NCBI GenBank assembly: GCA_037074705.1
Contig: CM073593.1
Span: forward strand, 103,687,738-103,751,737
Length of the DNA: 64,000 nt
Direction of reading: 5' to 3'
From: Zhengitettix transpicula
Taxonomy: Eukaryota; Arthropoda; Insecta; Orthoptera; Tetrigidae
Shown in pieces: positions 44,453 through 55,925 of the stretch. A model generated the notes under the pieces. It did no database searches. It was given only the letters and a program-made list of their open reading frames with translations, and had not been told where the DNA came from. Position 1 is the first letter of the stretch. Every line of letters begins with the position of its first letter. The translations under genes were made by a program, and so were the position numbers.

Positions 44453-46429
44453 AGAAATTTAAAAAATACGGTAGTGAAATTTTTGTGTCCTGCTTAATTA
44501 ATTTTCTCCGTGAATTTAAATAAATTCTAACTAGCGTCACTTAAAAACTATTATGGACCATTAATATTATCAATGATTAACCCCATCAAATCACGGTCAC
44601 ATATAAAATTTTTACATTACAATATTTAATACATTAAAAAATAATTTTTATCCCCTAAATGTAATCAACCAAAGGTGGTTTTCAATAACAAACAAAACTA
44701 AAAATAATAACCGAAAATGTCAACAAAACACCGACGATAATTAAAAGTCAATAATGGAAACATAACATCCCAAAAAAAATTAAACGAAAGGTCAAATGTA
44801 ATTATTTAAACCAATTAACGAAAAAAAAGGAAAAACTTTGCTGAAAAGAACATTTAATCGAAATTAAAATCAAATTACCAAATAATTAATCTTGTAAATT
44901 ACTGTAAAGTTATTTAATGACAATGGAATTAACGAATTTAAATATGTAATTAAACCTGCAAATACAATAGAATCGATATTAAGTAAAACCAAAGATGAAA
45001 AAATGGATGTAAATCAATTTATATAGGACACACAAGAAAATATAACCATTAATATAATTTTAAATCAAATACTGGCCTTTCTAATGCATTATAAAATAAC
45101 GAAATATTTGATAAGATAAAACTAATAATTTAAAAAAACCAAATGTTAGGAATATATATGTATATGATTAAAAAAATATTATCAAATCGCTACGAAAACT
45201 AGAAATTAAAATAGGTGACATTGTATAAATTTGTATTTAAGTTGAAGCATATTCAAATATTTGTCTCTAATCGATATATCGATATGTAAGTCGATTTTGT
45301 GGAAGATGCAACACGACCAGTCAGTCAGAGGTCGGCCATGCTGTTGTAAACAACAGTCTACGTCACGTGTCTGGAAATCAGTTGGCCTAATTTAATTATC
45401 AGGTATGTAAAATATAATTTGAATTATTTTAATTTAATATTACACGTGAATATGACGTACCTTGTTTAAATCCCGACATTTTAAAGTAAATTACGTTACT
45501 AATTTTACGTTATCAAATTTAATATTATGTTTCGTTATTTTGTAATGCATAGAAAAGACAGTTTTAATAATATTTTTATGGTTATAAAATCTTTTTTTTT
45601 GGTTAATTGCCTTACAGCCATTACAATCAATCTGGTTGACCGTTAATCTGTATTTTATGCTTGGATGTTTTTTTTGTTAACATTTTTTCTATTTTATTTG
45701 CACGTTTATATAAAGTAAGTCAACTAAATATATTTTTTTTGGTAAATTATATGAAAAAAAGAGATACAGGGTTGGGCAGGCATGACGTAAACGGCCGCCA
45801 TTTTCTAAGGTTACACACAGAGATCAACCTGGCTGTGGAAAGGAATTTAAAAATCATCTCATGACGCCAACGTATGTTTCTAAAAACAAAAAAGATCAGC
45901 AAATTTAAAATTAAAGTATAAAAGGGCTACGCACGCACAGACGTTGGAAAATATTAATTTTGTTAATAGATCAGTTTGTGACTGGGATTCATTGCCCTGC
46001 AGAATTACTGACGATTTTGCCGGATGTCGCTGGTCAGTTTAGACACAGGAAGGCTGAGGAAACTACAATAATCTTGGGGTATTATATATATATACTCTTA
46101 TTGTACTTAATAATCTTTATCTGGTAAGCGTAGTTAAGTGATATGTGAGAAAATAAATATCAAATAAAAATAAAGTAAAGTGTAGTGAAAAGAAATGAGG
46201 GGAGGGGAGGGGCTGGATTCGAAAGTGTTTTTTTTCCAGATAAATAATTATGAATTTTACAAATACAGTTGGAAAACCTTTCAAAGGTCTTTATTACCTT
46301 TGCTATGAGACATTAGTTATCTTTGATCAAAGCAGATTGTTTGGTGGTATAGTATGTTATCTAATGGTCTCGTGTCGCTGAAATAAAATAATACCAAACA
46401 CTACGGTTGGTTTCTGTTATCCATATAAT

Positions 46430-46471
46430 TGTATATATGTTATATTTGTGTATATATATATATATATATAT
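46430..46471. repeat. TATATA-type microsatellite
   Basis: Short (TA)n runs at 46449-46471 with a flanking interrupted run, inside the inverted-repeat element. Confidence 0.8.
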
Positions 46472-46579
46472 GCCATTCTTGTAGATACCACCGCGAAAAT
46501 GCGCAACAGTAGATTAATAATGATATATTTAAATTCGTAATTGCCGTTGTCTTTAAATAATTTTTAAGTTTTGAGTTTT

Positions 46580-46700
46580 GTCAACTGACCAGTGCAGTTG
46601 TGTCGCTCTAGGCTCTTCTCAGCACCTGACGAAAGGGGACAAAGGATCCCGGAAACGTTGTTGTGTGATATTTATATTATCACCTTTTTTTTGTCTGAAT
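46580..46700 (+). mobile_element. PLE-like fragment with hammerhead-like core
   Basis: Contains 'gtgcagttgtgtcgctctag', CTGACGA at 46626-46632, GGGA/TCCC stem II and GAAACGTT at 46652-46659, then 'gtgatatttatattatcacc'. 'gcac' before the core can pair with the 'gtgt' that follows if two bases are skipped. It sits just inside the right arm of the 44467 element, so it was either inserted there or belongs to it. Confidence 0.55.
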
Positions 46701-47075
46701 TGTCTTAACTTTCTTATTAATTATTATCAATCAGACGTAAATTATTTTTAATTTTAACTTTCGTTAATTTTTGGGATGTTATGTTTACATTATTGACATT
46801 TAATTATCGTCGGTTTTTTGTTGACAGTATCGGATATTATTTTTAGTTTTGTTTGTTATTGTAAACCACCTTTGATTGATTAAATTTAGGGGATAAAATT
46901 ATTTATTAATATATATTAATATTGCAATATTTAAATTTTATTGTGACTTTGATTTAAGGGGGTTAATCATTGATAATATTAATGGTCCATAATAGTTTTA
47001 AGTGACGCTGGTTTGAGTTTATTTCAACTCACAGTAAAAGTTAATTAAGCAGGACACAAATATTTCACTACTGTA

Positions 47076-47479
47076 AAACCATAAACGTTGCGTCTAAATA
47101 TAAATATGCAAAACCCGTGTGAATTTCGAGAACTATTTATTGAATATTGAAGTGTCTGATAAGCTCATTAACTGTTCTATTAATACATTATAATAATAAT
47201 AAATACTTTTTTTTCGGGGGGGGAGATCTTTTCAGGCGTTGTTAAACACAATTAAAACATATAATTTAAAATTCTTAATCTGAAAAGTCTAAGGAAAAAA
47301 TCTTTACAAACGTGTAGAGTTAAAAATTAAAGTTTAGTAGAATAGAAATACTGTAGAAGGTCCTTACAGGAAATTAAATCAAACGTCGTCCTTGAGTTGC
47401 CATGAATTTTCCTCTGGTTTGTACGTAATTACCACCTCGATATTGATCATCCCTGATCACACACACCATTCAACGTGTT
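47076..47479. other. AT-rich spacer, nothing recognised
   Basis: No repeat match or exon signal; a G-run lies near 47216-47224. Confidence 0.4.
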
Positions 47480-48360
47480 TTGCAGCTGCTTTGGCCATTG
47501 TATTTTCTGTCTAGTTCCCCAACCCTCCGCTCGTCAGAGGAACTGACTGGTTTCTTTTTCACATCTCGGTTACTTTGTGAATTAAATCAACTCCAGTGCT
47601 TTATACGTTATTTGAAAATCAATTTATGGCTTCCCAGCTTTGAGGAGTTGTCGTTAATTTGCAACCGGATTCCTCCTCGCCATTGCATTGCTGATCGCGG
47701 CGGTGGTGGTCCGATTTCCCAGATACTTGTTGTTGTGTATCTTGCATATGTAAATTGTTTCACCATCTTGTCGATGTCGTTTCGTTTCGCTCTCAACCCC
47801 TCACCCCCCCCCTCCCACCCGATTCTTTGCGACGTTTCTCCTCCAGCCTTCCCCCTTTCCACGATGACATTCCTTTGTGTGACTTATCTTTGAACTGTTC
47901 GTTCCACCTGATTGGATCTTGCGCAGTGTTTTTCCACGCAAGTAGTTTTTTTTTTTCACAGGTCGTTTGGCGCCATTCCGTATTCCCGTGGGGTGCTGCA
48001 GTTCCCCCTAAACACAACACCACGGACGTGGTTGCGGCCGTCGTCGTCGTCCTCCTCCTCAACTCCTGGGAACCAGAAACTGCAGTCGTCTTTTACAAAC
48101 ACCCGTTTTGCAATCTTTCGGGTCGTTAAATTTGTTTGCTCGGCTAATATGTTCAAAGGAACAGTTACTCGTGCTTCTGTAAACAGCATTAAAATCAACT
48201 GCTACAGTGGTAGGGGGAGGGGAGCGAATATGTTCTCGATGAGTAACGACTGTTTAGTCGTAGCCGTTCTTCACGAGTCTATTTGCAAGTGCAAAATCCA
48301 GAGAGCGACGGACAAGGAATCTGCAAATCATCAAGGACATTTTTTTTTGTAGAAAAATAA
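47480..48360. other. Repeat-free region with competing frames on both strands
   Basis: Frames of 124-146 codons on the plus strand overlap 80-89 codon frames on the minus strand (for example 47608-47862 and 47956-48198, the latter with VEEEDDDDGRNHVRG). None has a recognised domain, and no choice can be made. It could hide an exon or a regulatory island. Confidence 0.25.
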
Positions 48361-48662
48361 AATATTTCAAGACAGGCAAGGGGAAGGCGAGATTCGGTGA
48401 ACTCGTTTATTTTAATAAATGTAGTTTCATACGGCTCAGGAGAAAAAGAAATATTAGTTAAAAATAACGAGATGCCCGGAACCATTAGGCGATCCTCACG
48501 AGGAATGTAGGACAATGTAGGCGAAATTAATTGAGAAAATACAGAGAACAGAATACAAATACCGCATACCAGAAAATACTTATATCGATAGCTAAAAAGC
48601 TACTAGGAGGGTCGATTATACTTAAAACAGTATCGACTCTACATCTCGATATAAATCGAAAC
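48361..48662. other. Spacer, nothing recognised
   Basis: No supported feature. Confidence 0.4.
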
Positions 48663-49249
48663 TTTGGGAGAAACCCCTAGCATAAATGTGGAAAGAATTA
48701 TAATTGAAAAACGTGATAATTTTTTGTGTGAAATTACATTGTGCGCCAAGAGACCGTGACGTCACGCGATAGACGTTACTACGCGACGAACAGAGGAAAT
48801 AGTTCCTTTTTCCTGTAATGAAATAAAGCATAAATATTTTCATTGAATAAAAACAATACGGAATACTTTACGATCCCTGCGGAGAATGTAAGTTAATTTT
48901 CGCGCCATGTTTAGTGACTCCAATATGGCGACTATTTGTTTACATTGTGAATCTAGCTAATAATTTAATCATTCGTAATGTCTGAAGACTGAGGGACAAT
49001 TATACCCTGCAGTACTCAAGGAGTATATTTAAGAAGATACTAGGAGGTGTGTTTGTAGGGACTGATGCAATATAATTCAGTGTATTTTACAGCTGTTCAA
49101 TTAATGGACTATTGGTCGAAAGAATGTACGGAAGTAGGAACAGTTAGATTTAGGTTAAATCACTTCTTTACTGAGGATTAATATAGAATTAAATACTTTT
49201 TCGGGTTTATATAAATAAGGACACTGGCAACGCTGGGCACCAAGGATAG
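48663..49249 (+). mobile_element. Helitron-like family C, 5' truncated, long 3' form
   Basis: Starts in the body ('gagaaacccctagcata') and ends with a mutated 3' end 'gcaacgctgggcaccaaggatag' near 49249. Between 'tatatttaagaa' and 'attaaatactttttcg' it has about 150 bp ('ttgtagggactgatgcaata...agatttaggttaaatcactt') absent from the short copies but present in the 58663 copy. Confidence 0.75.
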
Positions 49250-49313
49250 TTATTAATAAATATGTGGAGAGTTGAATTTCCCCCGACTCTCCATTGCTTC
49301 TTTTTATCATTAA

Positions 49314-49896
49314 CTAGCTGGGTGCCCGGCGTTGCTCGTGTACTTATTTATATAAACTCGAAAAAGTATTTAATTGAATACTTAAATATATTCCTTGAGT
49401 ATTTCAGGATATAATTGTCACTCAGTCTTCATACATTACGAAATATTACATTGATGAAATTGTTAGCTAGACTCACAACTAATACAGCGCGAAAATTAAC
49501 TTACATTTTCCTCAAGGATGGTAAAGTAATTAGTATTCTTCTTTATTACCATTCGATGGAGTATTTCTGTATAAAATTATACTTTTTATTTAAAGAACAT
49601 ATTTCTGCTTTATTTCAATCCTAATAAAGGAAATATTTCCTTTGTTCGTTGCGTAGTAACGTCTCTCTCTCGCGTGACGTCATTGTCTCTTGGCGCGGAG
49701 TAATTTAATATTTAATGATCACGGTTTTTAGTTATAATTCTTTCCACCTTTATGCTATGGGTTTGTCACCCCCACAGTACCGGTTCTCGATTTTCGCAGA
49801 ATACGTATACCAATTTTTGTTGCATTCTGTCCACGCGATAAAATTTGTATAAAGAACAACGTAAATACATATATACATCATTTTTTATTATATAGA
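49314..49896 (-). mobile_element. Helitron-like family C, complete
   Basis: Plus-strand CTAGCTGGGTGCCCGGCGTT at 49314 after A, other end TTATTATATAGA to 49896 before T. Closest to the 37898 copy. Confidence 0.85.
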
Positions 49897-50635
49897 TTTC
49901 AGCGTAATGTTTACGTATTTCTGCACTTTATTTCCTGTATTTTATATGCTAATATTTGCTATCAAAGACGCTAATAAATGTTGTTGAAGTGGGAGGCGTA
50001 TTCCAAAGGAAAAAAATTGGGGTGCGGTAGTTGACAAGTTGTTGGCTCTTAGATTTGCATGTGGAGGCAGGGCTGAGGTCAGTGACTCCGCGTAATCTAA
50101 GTGTGACAACCGCGGGAGGAGAAGCTGTCGACCTCCTTTCGCTATCGGCTAATTAATTTGAGAAGGAATTACCACGAGGCGACCTTGCGGGCCGAGTTTA
50201 ACAAGTGGCACGGGAGAAGCGGGTCAGTGTCGTCCTCAGGCTCTGGCCCAGGCTAATGCAATTAACAGCGCCGCCGCCATTATCTCGGCTAATCGCCACG
50301 CCCCGTGTATTACCACACAGACTCAAGTCAGGACCTCATTAGTAATTTACTATTTATAGTTTTCAACCTTTACGAACTTAGACGCCCTGTTCCCGTATTC
50401 CGAGGACCCTAAGCTCGCAGTGTTGCCAACACTACATTCCTCAACTTTTATAATTCCATATAACAACGTTTCCCTTTCTCATATATTTTAATTCAACATT
50501 TCCAAAATTGCCGATTAAAACAGAAACGTACAAAAATAGGAATTATCACAGGTGTTGCTCAACGGGTGAAATATATTACCATGTATATATGTTGTGACGT
50601 GGATTTGGAATCAATTAGACAAATACACACAATTT
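49897..50635. promoter_or_regulatory. Spacer containing a candidate conserved regulatory block
   Basis: 50040-50420 is repeat-free and GC-richer, with clustered homeodomain-type ATTA sites ('cggctaattaatttgagaag', 'aggctaatgcaattaacagc', 'ttatctcggctaatcgccac'). The remainder is AT-rich. Function inferred from composition and site clustering only. Confidence 0.3.
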
Positions 50636-50706
50636 TTTTAACTTAATTAAAAAAAACAATGCAGTTTTTCGACCAATATCAGACAATATGTTTATTTATT
50701 TATGAC

Positions 50707-50740
50707 AACGTTTCGGTACGTGTGTTTGTACCTTCATCAG
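50707..50740 (-). ncRNA. Hammerhead-like core, best in the window
   Basis: Minus strand: GAC, CTGATGA, stem II GGTAC/GTACC with loop aaacacac, GAAACGTT, then GTC. Canonical U at position 7, a perfect 5-bp stem II, and GAC/GTC as a 3-bp helix I. Helix III is only the palindrome ACGT, which would need a second molecule. This matches published minimal PLE hammerheads thought to work as dimers. Confidence 0.6.
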
Positions 50741-50887
50741 GTCTTTCCTGCTGAGAAATAAAGTTGTATTATAAAGCAGCCAATTAATTTATAACAGTGG
50801 TAGAACAAAAAAAATGTTATACACTATTAACACGATGAAAACGCTCACCTAAATGTGCTAAATGTTAAAACCTAATTTTACATCCTA

Positions 50888-50919
50888 TTGATGGAGATAC
50901 ATACACGTGTCGAAACGTT
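50888..50919 (+). ncRNA. Degenerate hammerhead-like core (right arm)
   Basis: TTGATGG replaces CTGATGA, followed by GATAC...GTGTC and GAAACGTT-GTC. Probably inactive. Confidence 0.35.
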
Positions 50920-51025
50920 GTCATAAATAAATAAAATATTGTCTGAATTATTGGTCGAAAAACTTCATTATTTTTAATATAAGCAGACGTAAAAGTAAAT
51001 CTTTAATTAAAAAACACTTTCTGTA

Positions 51026-51500
51026 TCTGTATAATAAAAAAAGGATGTATATTTGTATGTATGTATTTACGTTAATCTCTATACATATTTTAAAGCGTGG
51101 ACAGACTGCAACAAAACTTGGTACATATATACTTCAAACGACGAGAAACGTTACTGTGTGAGTGTGTGTGGGAGGGGGGGGGGGGGTTGAAGATACCTGT
51201 AGTATAAAGGTGGAAAAAATATTATAATTAAAAAACGTGATCATTTTGTGTTAAATTACTGCGGTTAAAACAACCGTGACGTCACAGCACGTTCCTACGC
51301 GACGACGATGCACAACAAAGTAAATAGTTCCTTTCTTCGTAATAAAATGAAATAGAATTATTTTGATTGAATAAAATGTTTTCTCCATAGAATGATGATA
51401 AAATATAATACGAAAGATTATACGATATGTGGAACTAATTTTCTTTTAAATAACTGGCGTGGCATAAATAATGTGGCCCAAATTTGTATGTACTGGAGGA
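51026..51500 (+). mobile_element. Helitron-like family C, 3' truncated
   Basis: A|TCTGTATAATAAAAAAAGG start, then a diverged body with a G-run at 51173-51186 and 'accgtgacgtcacagcacgt'. It fades before 51500. Confidence 0.7.
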
Positions 51501-51544
51501 GACACAGAACGATGGTAAAATCAATGCCTAATATTTGTTATTAG

Positions 51545-51820
51545 AGGCACGGAGAAGGGATTGCTGCGTCCCCCATAGAAAACCCCTTTCCCGCCACCGG
51601 AAGGGCGTGGGACAAGTACCCAATGTCCTACCTACCTGATGCAGGTTTTCTAGGGTTTGTGCTTCTTCACTTTTAGACGAATCCCGGGTAGGATCCTTAA
51701 ACTACAGCCCCGGGGGCCTCTAGTTAACCCTTGGCTACCTTGCTCTACGCTCCCGCATCCGTTCCTATGCTCTTGTAGGAGTGTTGCCACCATGTGGTTT
51801 ACCCTCATTTCCCTGTTGAA
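51545..51820 (+). repeat. Family A copy, truncated both ends
   Basis: From 'gaggcacggagaagggattg' to 'gtttaccctcatttccctgt', lacking the A tail. Confidence 0.8.
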
Positions 51821-51829
51821 ACCTTTCTT

Positions 51830-52350
51830 GGCTCAATGATTAAACTCCGACTGCATTTTGCCACTGTCTTTGGTCACCAGACTTGACCCTATGACTATGA
51901 AAGAATCCGTCGCCTCTCGTTTTCCAGTTCTGCTATTGAAAACCGGTGAACTTTTCCCACCAAAAAAAAAAGTATTCCTCCCCCTGCTGAATGTCGGGTA
52001 CGGTCGACGGAAAGAACAGAATAAACCTAATTTTGGATTCATTTACGAAGGCATTTTTGTCCGGGCCGTAGTGTTGAAGGTTCTCTCTGACTCGCTGACG
52101 AAACCGATCCCCCCCATAAATCTCTCAACTACTTCGCTTCAGCTCAAGACGTATTGTTGTGAGACGTGTCGAAGGCATTTCCTCAAGGTTGCGCTGATAA
52201 TAGAAACTCTCTTCTTCTTCTTCTTCTTCGACTTTCATGGTCGATTGTGATTTATGCTGTCGGCCGCCGAACCGCCTTTTTAATTCCTTCTCCACGCCAT
52301 CCCTGCTGGAGCTGGAACCAAGAATTTTTATTTATTAGTGAAGCGTAGTT
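51830..52350. other. Repeat-free region with opposed frames
   Basis: A 130-codon plus frame (51858-52250) and a 69-codon minus frame (51833-52042, containing KREATDSFIVIGSSLVTKDS) overlap. Neither shows a known domain. One could mark an exon, but this is unsupported. Confidence 0.2.
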
Positions 52351-52857
52351 TTACATTACAAACAACTTCTCCTCGTCATTCATAAGTAAACAGAATAACG
52401 CGCAGAAGAGAGAAAGTTTGATAATGAACCAAAAGAAAAACTCATTACAATTTTGAGTCTTCCTCAAATAATGTACCTAGTAAAGAAAAATTTATAATTA
52501 GTCATTAATAAACATTCAAATTGACAAATAAGGAACATTCATATATGTGACGGTTCTTCCCCTATGTTTAGCGAAATATTCAGATTTATTTTATTAAAGA
52601 AAACAATTAAGAAAATGTGCTCAATTTTAATAAAACAATTTAATAGGAATCAACTTCCCTGACGGAAAAAAAATTTAAATTTACAGATTTGAATTAATTA
52701 CGTTGAAATATAAATTATCCAGACTTACAATTTTTAACGTAAATATTGTAACAAAATTAATTCCAATCTTGTAAATTTTAATTAATTAATTTCACTAATT
52801 CGTCAACTTTACTTTCCTAAGTTATTTTTAATAAAATTTGCTTATTCGTTGTTTCCC
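52351..52857. other. AT-rich spacer, nothing recognised
   Basis: No repeat or coding signal. Confidence 0.4.
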
Positions 52858-52890
52858 CTGATAAAATCCTAAAATTCAGGACGAAACGGC
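52858..52890 (+). ncRNA. Hammerhead-like core with G8 changed
   Basis: CTGATAA instead of CTGATGA, stem II TCCT/AGGA, then GAAACGGC. Likely inactive. Confidence 0.4.
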
Positions 52891-53404
52891 GTATTGTAAT
52901 AGTTTTTTTGTTTATGTTAATAAATATCCTTCTTTTCCTGTTTTTTTTTAAATTAATAATTAAATCATAATTGTCAGATTATATTAAATATTAAAGGTCT
53001 TCTCATCCTCAATTTTAATCTCGTCTCTTTGCTTGTCTATTTTAAATAATATCTCTGACATGTACGTTTAGTAATTTTTACGTGTGTAATTTCTAATATT
53101 TTTGTATTTCTTTGTTTCTTTTTTTTTCAAATTTATGTGTATTTAATATAAATTGTCCAATCACCTCAGTTGGACGACTACTGGAATCGTTTTGATAACC
53201 ACAAAAAAATATACTGGTATCCTTTTGCTCTACCAAACGTTCCGTCCTATTTACTCCGGACAATTGAATACGGGAGAAATACTTAAAATAACATTACAGT
53301 GCATATATTTAAATGGATAACCTAATTCAATTTAATAATTCTAGAATATATTAAATATTATGTATAAAGAGTGCACATCAACTCTTTAGAGTTCTTATGA
53401 TTCC
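52891..53404. other. AT-rich spacer, nothing recognised
   Basis: No supported feature. Confidence 0.4.
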
Positions 53405-54440
53405 CTGACGAGGCCGTAAGCATTGAAACAATTGACATTTTAAGGATTATTTAACGAAAAAAAAAGCAAGTTGGAGCATTAAAACAATTGAAGTTTTAAG
53501 GATAATTAAACTATAAAAAAATAAGTAGATTGGAGCATAGAAACATTTTAAGGATTATTAAACGATAAAAAAATAAGTAGATTGGAGCATAGAAACAATT
53601 GACGTTTTAAAGATTATTTAACTAAAAAAATAAGTAAGTTGGAGCAGTGAAACAGTTAACGTTTTAAGGATTATTAAACGATAAAAAAATAAGTAGATTG
53701 GAGCATAGAAACAATTAACGTTTTAAGGATTATTAAATGATAAAAAAATAAGTAGATTGGAGCATAGAAACAATTAACGTTTTAAGGATTATTAAACGAT
53801 AAAAAAATAAGTAGATTGGAGCATAGAAACAGTTAACGTTTTAAGGATTATTAAACGATAAAAAAATAAGTAGATTGGAGCATAGAAACAATTAACGTTT
53901 TAAGGATTATTAAACGATAAAAAAATAAGTAGATTGGAGAATAGAAACAATTAACGTTTTAAGGATTATTAAACGATAAAAAAAAAAGTTGGAGCATTGA
54001 AACAATTGACGTCTTAAAGATTATTTAACTAAAAAATAAGTAAGTTGAAGCATTGAAGCAATTGACGTTTTAAGGATTATTTAACTAAAAAATAAGTAAG
54101 TTGGAGCAGTGAAACAATTGACGTTTTAAGGATTATTTAACGATAAAAAATAAGTAAGTTGGAGCATAGAAACAATTGATGTTTTAAGGATTATTTAACG
54201 ATAAAAAATAAGTAAGTTGGAGCAGTTAAACAGTTAACGTTTCAAGGATTATTAAACGATAAAAAAATAAGTAGATTGGAGCGTAGAAACAATTAACGTT
54301 TTAAGGATTATTAAACGAAAAAAAAGGAAGTTGGAGCATTGACACAATTGACGTTTTAAAAATTATTTAACGATTAAAAAATAATTGGGAGTATTGAAAA
54401 AATTGACGTTTTAAGGATTATTAAACGAAAAAAATGTAAG
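53405..54440 (+). repeat. ~59-bp minisatellite, ~17 units, headed by a hammerhead-like box
   Basis: CTGACGA at 53405-53411 and GAAAC at 53425-53429 precede the array. Each unit has 'gaaacaatt(a/g)acgttttaa', 'ggattatt(a/t)aacga', an A-run, and 'agtagattggagca'. Units differ by A-run length and a few substitutions. The central units are the most alike. Confidence 0.95.
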
Positions 54441-55495
54441 TTGGATTATATAGAGCCATATGTGGTTTTTTTCGGGGGCAGAGGGGTCCATTGATTTCTT
54501 AACCGACGGGAATCAACGCTGATGACCCACGCAAGATCCTCCTCCGCTTCCTCTTGAGAGGAGAGAAACAGAACCCCCTTTTTCAGTGGATACATCTGTC
54601 CAGAACTGCCCCGGCAGTTGAGAACTTCTCGCAACTCGCCTGGTCATCTTCAGTGGTTCGCAAGAAATCCTGTAACATGATTGGATGAGCAGTGAATCGA
54701 TTTCAGGGAGAAGTCTTTACATTATCGAGGGCTCACGTACTTTTCCCTCTGGACAGACTTGGTTCCCAAGGAATGAGAGAAAAGGAAAGGCCGCCGACTT
54801 TCTTATTCGCCTCAGAATGTAGTCGATATGTAAACAAACGTGGCGTGCAAACTAATAAGGTCTTTCTCGGTCGAAACAACATCTTGTAATCCAGGATTTC
54901 GTAAAAATAACTCTCTACTTTAACAGAGAAATTTTAAATTCTATTCTTAGCGAAAACGGGAAATATCCAAAAAAAAAATAATTAAAAACTAAAAACTTAA
55001 CACCATAAAACGAACCAAGCAGGAATTTCAGACAAAAAAAAAATCACTTAGTTTCCAGATGTCTTTCTTTCTATTTTATCTCAATATCGTTCAGAATATT
55101 TTTATTCTATTTACATCAGGGATTTTTTTAATCAGTCACACCCAATATTAAATTAGTTTCGTAGTAGTAGTTTTTTTTTTCAATTACAATAAGAAAAATA
55201 TATATTTAACATAATAATTACTGAGAAACTCAATTTATACATTTTCATAATTATATTATAAGATCAACAACCATTAAAATATAATATAATTGACTAATTA
55301 ATTTCTTTTTAAAATTGAACCGTTCAGTCTTTCGTTCTGTTCAATTAAGAAAACACAATTTTTAATAACTATCACAATTTAAAATAATAAATTTACCGTA
55401 TTCAGTAAAAAAAAGTTCCAATCACACACTTTTGACAGATTCAAGGTGAGAGTAGGAAATTATATTTAGCTGGTTATTATTGCTTTCAAAATTAA
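54441..55495. other. Spacer, nothing recognised
   Basis: 54440-54900 is GC-richer with small frames on both strands (54446-54634, 54692-54889) and no domain. The rest is AT-rich. Confidence 0.35.
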
Positions 55496-55499
55496 AATT

Positions 55500-55925
55500 T
55501 AAGAGTTTATATATTAATTAAGAGTTTGTGTAATAATTAAGAGTTTGTGTAATAATAAGAGATGGTGTAGTAATAATTAAGACATTGTGTAGTAATAATT
55601 AAGAGATTGTATAGTAATAATTAAGAGATTGTGTAGTAATAATTAAGAGATTGTGTAATAATAATTAAGATTTTTTGTAAAAATAATTAAGATTTTTTGT
55701 AATAATAATTAAGATTTTTTGTTAAAATAATTAAGATTTTGTAATAATATTAATATTTTTGTAATAATATTAATATTTTTGTAATAATATTAATATTTTT
55801 GTAATAATAATTAAGAGTTTTTATAATAATAAAGGGTTTTTATAATAATAAGACCATTTTTTATAATAATAAAACCATTTTTTATAATAATAAAACCATT
55901 TTTTATAACGTTAATAATATGAAAA
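55500..55925. repeat. AT-rich minisatellite, ~21-bp unit with successive variants
   Basis: Consecutive forms: 'taataattaagagattgtgtag', then 'taattaagattttttgtaat', then 'ttaatatttttgtaataata', then 'aaaaccattttttataataa'. The order suggests stepwise amplification. Confidence 0.9.

Larger units (their letters stand above)
44467..47075. mobile_element. TA-flanked element with ~325-bp terminal inverted repeats
   Basis: Left arm 44469-44795 and right arm 46757-47073 are reverse complements with scattered changes. Shared landmarks include 'tttgtgtcctgcttaatta', 'ctattatggaccattaatat', 'caaaggtggtt' and 'acataacatcccaaaa'. Both ends read TA then CRGTAGTGAAAT, which suits a Tc1/mariner-type TA target. 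The 2-kb interior has no transposase, so it is a non-autonomous element or two MITE-like ends trapping DNA. A 67-codon frame at 45661-45864 has no domain. Confidence 0.6.
50640..50990. repeat. Inverted repeat with hammerhead-like arms
   Basis: Left arm 'tttttcgaccaatatcagac...tatttatttatgacaacgtttcgg' and right arm 'cgaaacgttgtcataaataaata...attattggtcgaaaaac' are reverse complements around ~130 bp. The left-arm core is intact and the right-arm core is damaged. Confidence 0.75.
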
